From an uncultured Bacilli bacterium (GTDB taxonomy: Bacteria; Bacillota_I; Bacilli_A; RF39; UBA660), in contig CANQDH010000036.1 of NCBI GenBank assembly GCA_947591565.1, positions 1 through 8,688 of the forward strand: a stretch of DNA of 8,688 bases, in the 5' to 3' direction. A program made the translations under genes and the position numbers. Under the pieces are notes generated by a model. It ran no database searches. It was not told where the DNA came from and saw only the letters and a list, made by a program, of their open reading frames with translations. Shown here in pieces: positions 6,070 to 8,688 of this stretch (the first letter of the stretch is position 1; each line of letters opens with the position of its first letter).

Positions 6070-6098
6070 ATTATATCAAAAGATAACGAAAAATACAA
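6070..6098 (-). promoter_or_regulatory. Candidate promoter of the lspA operon
   Basis: TTGTAT (6098-6093), 17 bases, TATAAT (6075-6070), with TG one base before the -10 (extended -10). It lies just downstream of the terminator of the tiny membrane genes, where the operon's own promoter is expected. The start would be about ten bases before the lspA ATG, in the SD, so the leader would be extremely short. Confidence 0.5.
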
Positions 6099-6105
6099 TA
6101 TACAG

Positions 6106-6131
6106 AAAAAAAGGAAGGTTATTTCCTTCCT
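6106..6131 (-). terminator. Terminator of the tiny membrane gene pair
   Basis: AGGAAGG (6131-6125), a 6-base loop, CCTTCCT (6118-6112), then a run of T on the minus strand (6112-6106). The 7-base stem has four G-C pairs and overlaps the TAG stop of the upstream gene. It separates this unit from the lspA operon. Confidence 0.87.
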
Positions 6132-6267
6132 AGTAATAATAATTATTTCTAATTGATGATCCAAGTATGATTGCAAGTAAAATATAAAGAACGATTAAAA
6201 TAATAAATCCTGAACCAGTTCCTACATTGTTTGGTTGATTATTATTACATTCATTTTGACATGCCAT
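6130..6267 (-). CDS. Tiny membrane protein of YjcZ type (second of a tandem pair), 45 aa
   Basis: The 45 residues are a polar Asn-rich start with Cys3 and Cys7 (MACQNECNNNQPNN), then GTGSGFIILIVLYILLAIIL, a single membrane span of the kind seen in the YjcZ family of tiny sporulation proteins (GxGxGFALIVVLFILLIIVG in Bacillus), and a short tail ending in Asn-Asn-Tyr-Tyr-Tyr. Family members are typically 25-50 residues; several are expressed late in sporulation in the mother cell and found with the spore coat. The ATG is preceded by GGGGGTG. It follows its smaller relative by 26 bases and is closed by a strong terminator, so the two form a dedicated unit. Both are too short for ordinary gene callers. 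The sporulation role comes from the family and was not shown here. Confidence 0.82.
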   Translation of the reverse strand: MACQNECNNNQPNNVGTGSGFIILIVLYILLAIILGSSIRNNYYY

Positions 6268-6293
6268 TTTTAAGCACCCCCAATTCTTTTATG

Positions 6294-6377
6294 TTAAATA
6301 TAAGCACCAAGTATGATTATTAAAAGAATAAATAATACTAAAACGATTGCAGCTCCAGATACTCCTGAATTACACAT
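6294..6377 (-). CDS. Tiny membrane protein of YjcZ type (first of a tandem pair), 27 aa
   Basis: The protein has 27 residues: MCNSGVSGAA followed by IVLVLFILLIIILGAYI. The motif S-G-A-A-I-V-L-V-L-F-I-L-L-I-I matches the core of the Tiny_TM_bacill/YjcZ family almost exactly, although the usual Tyr- and Gly-rich leader is reduced to Cys-Asn-Ser-Gly. The ATG at 6377 has GGAGG (6391-6387) nine bases upstream. A second ATG six bases further upstream (6383) is in another frame and stops quickly. The span fills nearly the whole protein. It shares a promoter and terminator with the 45-residue gene below it; the span similarity of the two suggests an old duplication. Function is inferred as spore-associated from the family. 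Confidence 0.83.
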   Translation of the reverse strand: MCNSGVSGAAIVLVLFILLIIILGAYI

Positions 6378-6409
6378 AAATTCATACCTCCTTTTTTATC
6401 TTTTCACGT

Positions 6410-6437
6410 TATTTTATGAAAATATTGAATAAGTGTG
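6410..6437 (-). promoter_or_regulatory. Candidate sigma-K-like promoter of the tiny membrane genes
   Basis: CACA (6437-6434) and CATAAAATA (6418-6410) on the minus strand, with 16 bases between AC and CATA. They fit the sigma-K pattern (mACm; CATAnnnTA). The start near 6402 would lie about 11 bases before the SD and 25 before the ATG. No good sigma-A promoter is seen in this position. The motif is short and AT-rich, so it is a candidate only. Confidence 0.42.
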
Positions 6438-6456
6438 AATACTTATAACTAAAATA

Positions 6457-6485
6457 TTGTTTTTTTTGTTATTTTTTGGTATTAT
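6457..6485 (+). promoter_or_regulatory. Candidate prsA promoter
   Basis: TTGTTT (6457-6462), 17 bases, TATTAT (6480-6485), with TG one base before the -10. The leader would be about 40 bases and end in the SD AGGGAGG (6515-6521). The 154-base space between the divergent genes (6378-6531) holds only these two promoters as far as I can see. Confidence 0.5.
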
Positions 6486-6531
6486 ATAGGTGTACACGAA
6501 TTAATGTGCATTATAGGGAGGAAGAAAATTT

Positions 6532-7515
6532 ATGAAGAAAAAAGTTTTGTTAGTTCTTGGAGCCTTAGCACTTGTACTAACAGGATGTGGTAAAGGAAAT
6601 ATTCCTAAGTTAGAAAACGGAAAGGAAGTTGTTGCTTCTATCGATGGCTTTAATTTAACAGCTGATGATTTATATGAACAATTGAAAAAACAAAATGGTA
6701 TTAATATGGTTATAAGTAAAATTGATGAAGCCATTATTAATAAAGAAATTACAGATTCTAAAGAAGCTGAAGATTATGCTGATGGACAAGTTGATGCTTT
6801 AAGACTTCAATATCAACAATATTATGGTGTTGAATTAGAAGAAGTATTACCTCAATATGGTTATGCTGATGTTGATGAACTAAAACAAGATATAATGAAT
6901 GACTACAATAAAAATTTAGTTTTAAATAACTATCTTGAAGGTGTCGTAACAGAAGATGAAATTAATGAATATTATGAAAATGAAATTTTCGGTGAAATGA
7001 CTGTAAGACATATATTAATTGAACCAGATGTAACTGATGACATGACAACTGAAGAAAAAACAGCTGCTGAAGAGGCTGCTAAAAAAGAAGCTGAAGAATT
7101 AATTGTTAAACTTAATGAAGGAGCTAATTTCGAAGATTTAGCTAAAGAAAATTCTGATGATGCTGGAACAGCTAGTCAAGGTGGTTTATTTGCTGATTTT
7201 ACTAAAGAAGGTACTGATGAAGCATTCTTTAATGCATCACTTGCCCTAGAAGATGGTAAATATACAACAACTCCTGTTAAAAGTTCTTTTGGATATTATA
7301 TCATTTTAAAAGTTAGTCAAAAAGAAAAACCAAAATTAGAAGATGTTATAGATACTGTTAAAGAAAAAATAGTTGAAAACAAATTAGAAGAAGATACTAA
7401 TTTAAGTGTTATCGCTTGGGATGAAATTAGAGCAAAACATAATATTAAAATTAATGATTCCGTTTTAAAAGAAAATTACGATAAGGTTATTAACCAATAT
7501 AAAAACGCTGATTAG
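6532..7515 (+). CDS. prsA: PrsA-like foldase lipoprotein with parvulin-type PPIase domain
   Basis: PrsA is anchored outside the membrane and helps exported proteins fold. The 327-residue protein starts with a lipoprotein signal peptide: basic MKKK, a hydrophobic core, and lipobox LTGC with Cys19 as the lipidated residue. A SurA-like N-terminal chaperone region (about 30-150) follows, then a parvulin domain (about 155-262) recognisable by MTVRHILIEP (156-165), an Ala/Glu/Lys-rich helix, ANFEDLAKENSDD (198-210), SQGGLF, and PVKSSFGYYIILKVS. A C-terminal chaperone segment ends at 327. The second conserved His of parvulins, in FGYHII, is Tyr256 here, so catalytic isomerase activity may be weak while the chaperone function remains. 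The SD AGGGAGG precedes the ATG by ten bases. It is a single-gene unit with its own terminator. The lipobox would be processed by the LspA encoded nearby. Confidence 0.92.
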   Translation: MKKKVLLVLGALALVLTGCGKGNIPKLENGKEVVASIDGFNLTADDLYEQLKKQNGINMVISKIDEAIINKEITDSKEAEDYADGQVDALRLQYQQYYGVELEEVLPQYGYADVDELKQDIMNDYNKNLVLNNYLEGVVTEDEINEYYENEIFGEMTVRHILIEPDVTDDMTTEEKTAAEEAAKKEAEELIVKLNEGANFEDLAKENSDDAGTASQGGLFADFTKEGTDEAFFNASLALEDGKYTTTPVKSSFGYYIILKVSQKEKPKLEDVIDTVKEKIVENKLEEDTNLSVIAWDEIRAKHNIKINDSVLKENYDKVINQYKNAD

Positions 7516-7525
7516 CGTTTTTTTT
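7501..7525. terminator. Terminator between prsA and the convergent sigma-like gene
   Basis: AAAAACGCT (7501-7509), loop GATT, AGCGTTTTT (7514-7522), then T to 7525. It is strong for prsA. On the minus strand the same stem ends in five T residues, so it probably also serves the convergent gene. It contains both stop codons, which overlap by four bases. Confidence 0.88.
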
Positions 7526-7832
7526 GATTTTGTTCATTATTTAACTGATTTCGAATATTGGAAAGAACGTATTCTTCAAAACTACACATCTTATCTATTT
7601 CATAATTCATGATAGCAATGATAAGACCATTTATACCCTCTTTAATATAACCTTTATGATTTGGATATTCCTTATAAAGAACATAACTTACAAAATCCAA
7701 ATTATTATTTACTAGTTCACATAAATATTTTTGTTTTTCTTTGACATCACCTGTACTACTATATTTACGAAAGAGAATATTATTTAATTCGCGTTTTTTT
7801 TCCGTAAGTTCCATATAATCACTATTAATCAA
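7512..7832 (-). CDS. Stand-alone sigma-70 region 2-like protein (RsoA-like?), 106 aa
   Basis: Residues 36-98 resemble sigma-70 region 2. LCELVNNNLDFVSYVLYKEY (38-56) parallels region 2.1 (LVE-NL-LV--IA--Y), and KEGINGLIIAIMNYEIDK (64-81) followed by SFEEYVLSNIRNQL (84-97) parallels the core-binding and promoter-melting segment (QEGNIGLM-AV--FD---G--FSTYA---IR--I). The protein ends nine residues later, so the rest of region 2, region 3 and the DNA-binding region 4 are missing, and no such fragment is found nearby. Two-part sigma factors exist: B. subtilis RsoA is a region-2 protein that works with the region-4 protein SigO. This could be such a co-sigma, a regulator that occupies core polymerase, or a shortened relic. 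The start is uncertain: TTG at 7832 lies within a hairpin, and ATG at 7814 gives a 100-residue form. The assignment rests on motif reading alone. Confidence 0.68.
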   Translation of the reverse strand: MINSDYMELTEKKRELNNILFRKYSSTGDVKEKQKYLCELVNNNLDFVSYVLYKEYPNHKGYIKEGINGLIIAIMNYEIDKMCSFEEYVLSNIRNQLNNEQNQKKR

Positions 7833-7851
7833 TAAAATAGATTTATTGATT
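7827..7851 (-). repeat. 10-base inverted repeat between SD and start of the sigma-like gene
   Basis: On the minus strand AATCAATAAA (7851-7842), a 5-base loop, and TTTATTGATT (7836-7827) pair perfectly. The SD-like AGAAAGGA (7858-7851) touches the 5' arm. The TTG candidate start (7832-7830) lies in the 3' arm and the ATG (7814) 12 bases beyond it. Folding would shorten the SD-ATG distance and hide the TTG. Confidence 0.6.
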
Positions 7852-7964
7852 CCTTTCTATTTTAGATTTTTAAAAGTCTTAAGGCGCCATCGTCATTTAC
7901 ATAAAGCACCAATTAAGGGAAATTCACCTAATATAAAGTATGTCAAAAGCACATTTTGGTGCTC
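7852..7964 (-). other. Non-coding stretch with alternative pairing elements; possible structured leader
   Basis: This is the space between the glyS terminator and the sigma-like gene. Read on the minus strand, AGCACC (7963-7958) can pair with the nearby GTGCT (7952-7948; five pairs, six-base loop, then TTTT) or fully with GGTGCT (7910-7905). GGTGCT can also pair with GGCGCC (7888-7883) using G-U pairs. These choices exclude one another, as in attenuators or riboswitches. I do not recognise a known RNA class. TTGACA at 7946-7941 has no -10 at a suitable distance, so the promoter is not identified. Confidence 0.35.
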
Positions 7965-7992
7965 AAAAAAACTACATTTTTTAAATGTAGTT
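7965..7992 (-). terminator. glyS terminator
   Basis: AACTACATTT (7992-7983), a 3-base loop, AAATGTAGTT (7979-7970), followed on the minus strand by a run of T (to 7965). The 10-base perfect stem lies seven bases after the glyS stop codon. Confidence 0.88.
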
Positions 7993-7998
7993 CATCTT

Positions 7999-8688
7999 TT
8001 AAAACATTATTTTGGAATTAAAATACTGTACTAAATCATCAACATGAACAATATCTTGCTTCATGGTATCTCTATCTCTTACTGTAACTGTCCCATTTTC
8101 TAAAGTATTTTCATCAATCGTAACACAAAATGGTGTACCAATAATATCCTCTCTTCGATATCTTTTACCAATATTACCTGTTTCATCATAAGTACACATA
8201 AAGTATTTCGTTAAAGACTTATATATTTCTAAAGCCTTTTCAGAATGATATTTTTTCATAAGTGGTAAAACAGCCACTTTATATGGTGCAAGAGATGGAA
8301 TAAAATGCATAACTTCACGAATACTTCCATCTTCTAAAGTTTCTTCTTCATAAGCATTACATAAAAGAGCAAGTGTCAAACGATCACATCCAACTGATGA
8401 TTCAACAACATATGGGATATATTTTTCATTTGTTTCAGGATCTAAATATTCCATTGATTTACCTGAGTATTCTTGATGCCTTGATAAATCATAATTAGTT
8501 CTATTATGTGTACCCCATAATTCTCCCCAACCAAAAGGGAAATTATATTCGATATCACATGCTTCTTTAGCATAATGGGCTAATTTTTCATGATCTTTAA
8601 AGCGTAAATGTTCTTGCTTTATTCCTAAATCATTTAAAAAACGCATAGCCTTTTCTTTATATGTTTGATAAAAGGCACTATCTGTTCC
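7999..8688 (-). CDS. glyS: Glycyl-tRNA synthetase, alpha2 dimeric type, C-terminal part (runs off right edge)
   Basis: This class II enzyme charges tRNA-Gly with glycine. The 229 residues present correspond to the second half of the catalytic domain and the anticodon-binding domain. Near the right edge is the in-frame GTDSAFYQTYKEKAMRFL. The block FGWGELWGTHNRTNYDLSRH and then YSGK are typical of the homodimeric (eukaryote/Gram-positive-like) GlyRS. Motif 3 appears as VVESSVGCDRLTLALLCNAY, with the ATP-binding Arg in GCDR. The anticodon-binding domain starts at LAPYKVAVLPLMKK and includes the conserved GNIGKRYRREDIIGTPFCVTID region, ending with VTVRDRDTMKQ. The protein is not the alpha/beta tetrameric GlyQ/GlyS type. 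The full enzyme is about 450-470 residues, so roughly half lies outside. A strong terminator follows the TAA. Any T-box leader would be upstream, outside the window. Confidence 0.96.
   Translation of the reverse strand, partial: GTDSAFYQTYKEKAMRFLNDLGIKQEHLRFKDHEKLAHYAKEACDIEYNFPFGWGELWGTHNRTNYDLSRHQEYSGKSMEYLDPETNEKYIPYVVESSVGCDRLTLALLCNAYEEETLEDGSIREVMHFIPSLAPYKVAVLPLMKKYHSEKALEIYKSLTKYFMCTYDETGNIGKRYRREDIIGTPFCVTIDENTLENGTVTVRDRDTMKQDIVHVDDLVQYFNSKIMF

Noticed and set aside
6054..6176. N-terminal extension of LspA by 41 residues
   Set aside because: The extension is encoded by the terminator and the end of the upstream tiny gene, lacks a usable SD, and LspA proteins begin just before span 1, as the ATG at 6053 does.
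7941..7946. Perfect TTGACA on the minus strand upstream of the sigma-like gene
   Set aside because: No -10 hexamer occurs 16-18 bases downstream; the nearest TATATT is only five bases away.
7846..8034. 62-codon plus-strand frame across the glyS 3' end and the following intergenic DNA
   Set aside because: No ribosome binding site, it runs antisense through the glyS terminator and stop, and the protein shows no recognisable motif.
8002..8688. T-box riboswitch for glyS
   Set aside because: The gene reads leftwards and its 5' end lies beyond the right edge, so any T-box is outside the window; the hairpin at 7965-7992 is downstream and is an ordinary terminator.
1..8688. tRNA or rRNA genes, CRISPR arrays, insertion sequences, prophage genes, replication origin
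   Set aside because: None of the expected cloverleaf, repeat-spacer, transposase or DnaA-box cluster signals was seen on reading both strands; the window looks like ordinary chromosomal backbone with small accessory genes.

Overview
This AT-rich window comes from a Gram-positive, low-GC member of the Bacillota, most likely class Bacilli. The evidence is the lexA / sirA / yneF neighbourhood also found around B. subtilis lexA, Bacillus-type LexA operators, a PrsA foldase lipoprotein, a dimeric-type GlyRS, strong purine-rich ribosome binding sites and TTG starts. TGA is a normal stop (it ends the amidotransferase gene and lspA), so this is not a mycoplasma-type code. Two tiny membrane proteins of the YjcZ type and a SirA-like protein suggest a spore former or a descendant of one. 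I cannot name the species.

Layout. Positions 1-1495 (minus) hold yneF, a short class I glutamine amidotransferase and the start of murF (cut by the left edge). Positions 1556-2924 form an SOS/sporulation checkpoint locus. lexA is read rightwards. Back to back with it, on the minus strand, are a 45-residue single-membrane-span protein and then sirA. Two LexA-type operators sit in the divergent promoter region. Positions 2929-6053 (minus) are a tightly packed operon lspA-rluD-rhomboid protease-queH with overlapping stops and starts. It ends in a bidirectional terminator shared with lexA. Upstream of lspA, and separated from it by a strong terminator, are two tandem tiny membrane genes (6130-6377) with a sigma-K-like promoter. 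They are divergent from prsA (6532-7515). Positions 7512-7832 (minus) encode a 106-residue protein resembling sigma-70 region 2 alone. It is preceded by about 115 bases of non-coding DNA with mutually exclusive pairing options. The right edge carries the 3' part of glyS with its own terminator.

How the parts fit. LexA should repress itself and the small membrane protein. The small protein occupies the place of the B. subtilis cell-division inhibitor YneA but lacks a LysM domain. No terminator is visible between it and sirA, so DNA damage might raise SirA (an inhibitor of DnaA) together with the division inhibitor. That is the most interesting hypothesis here. LspA would remove the signal peptide of lipoproteins such as PrsA, encoded close by. 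MurF, PrsA, LspA and the rhomboid protease all serve the cell envelope, while RluD, QueH and GlyS serve translation.
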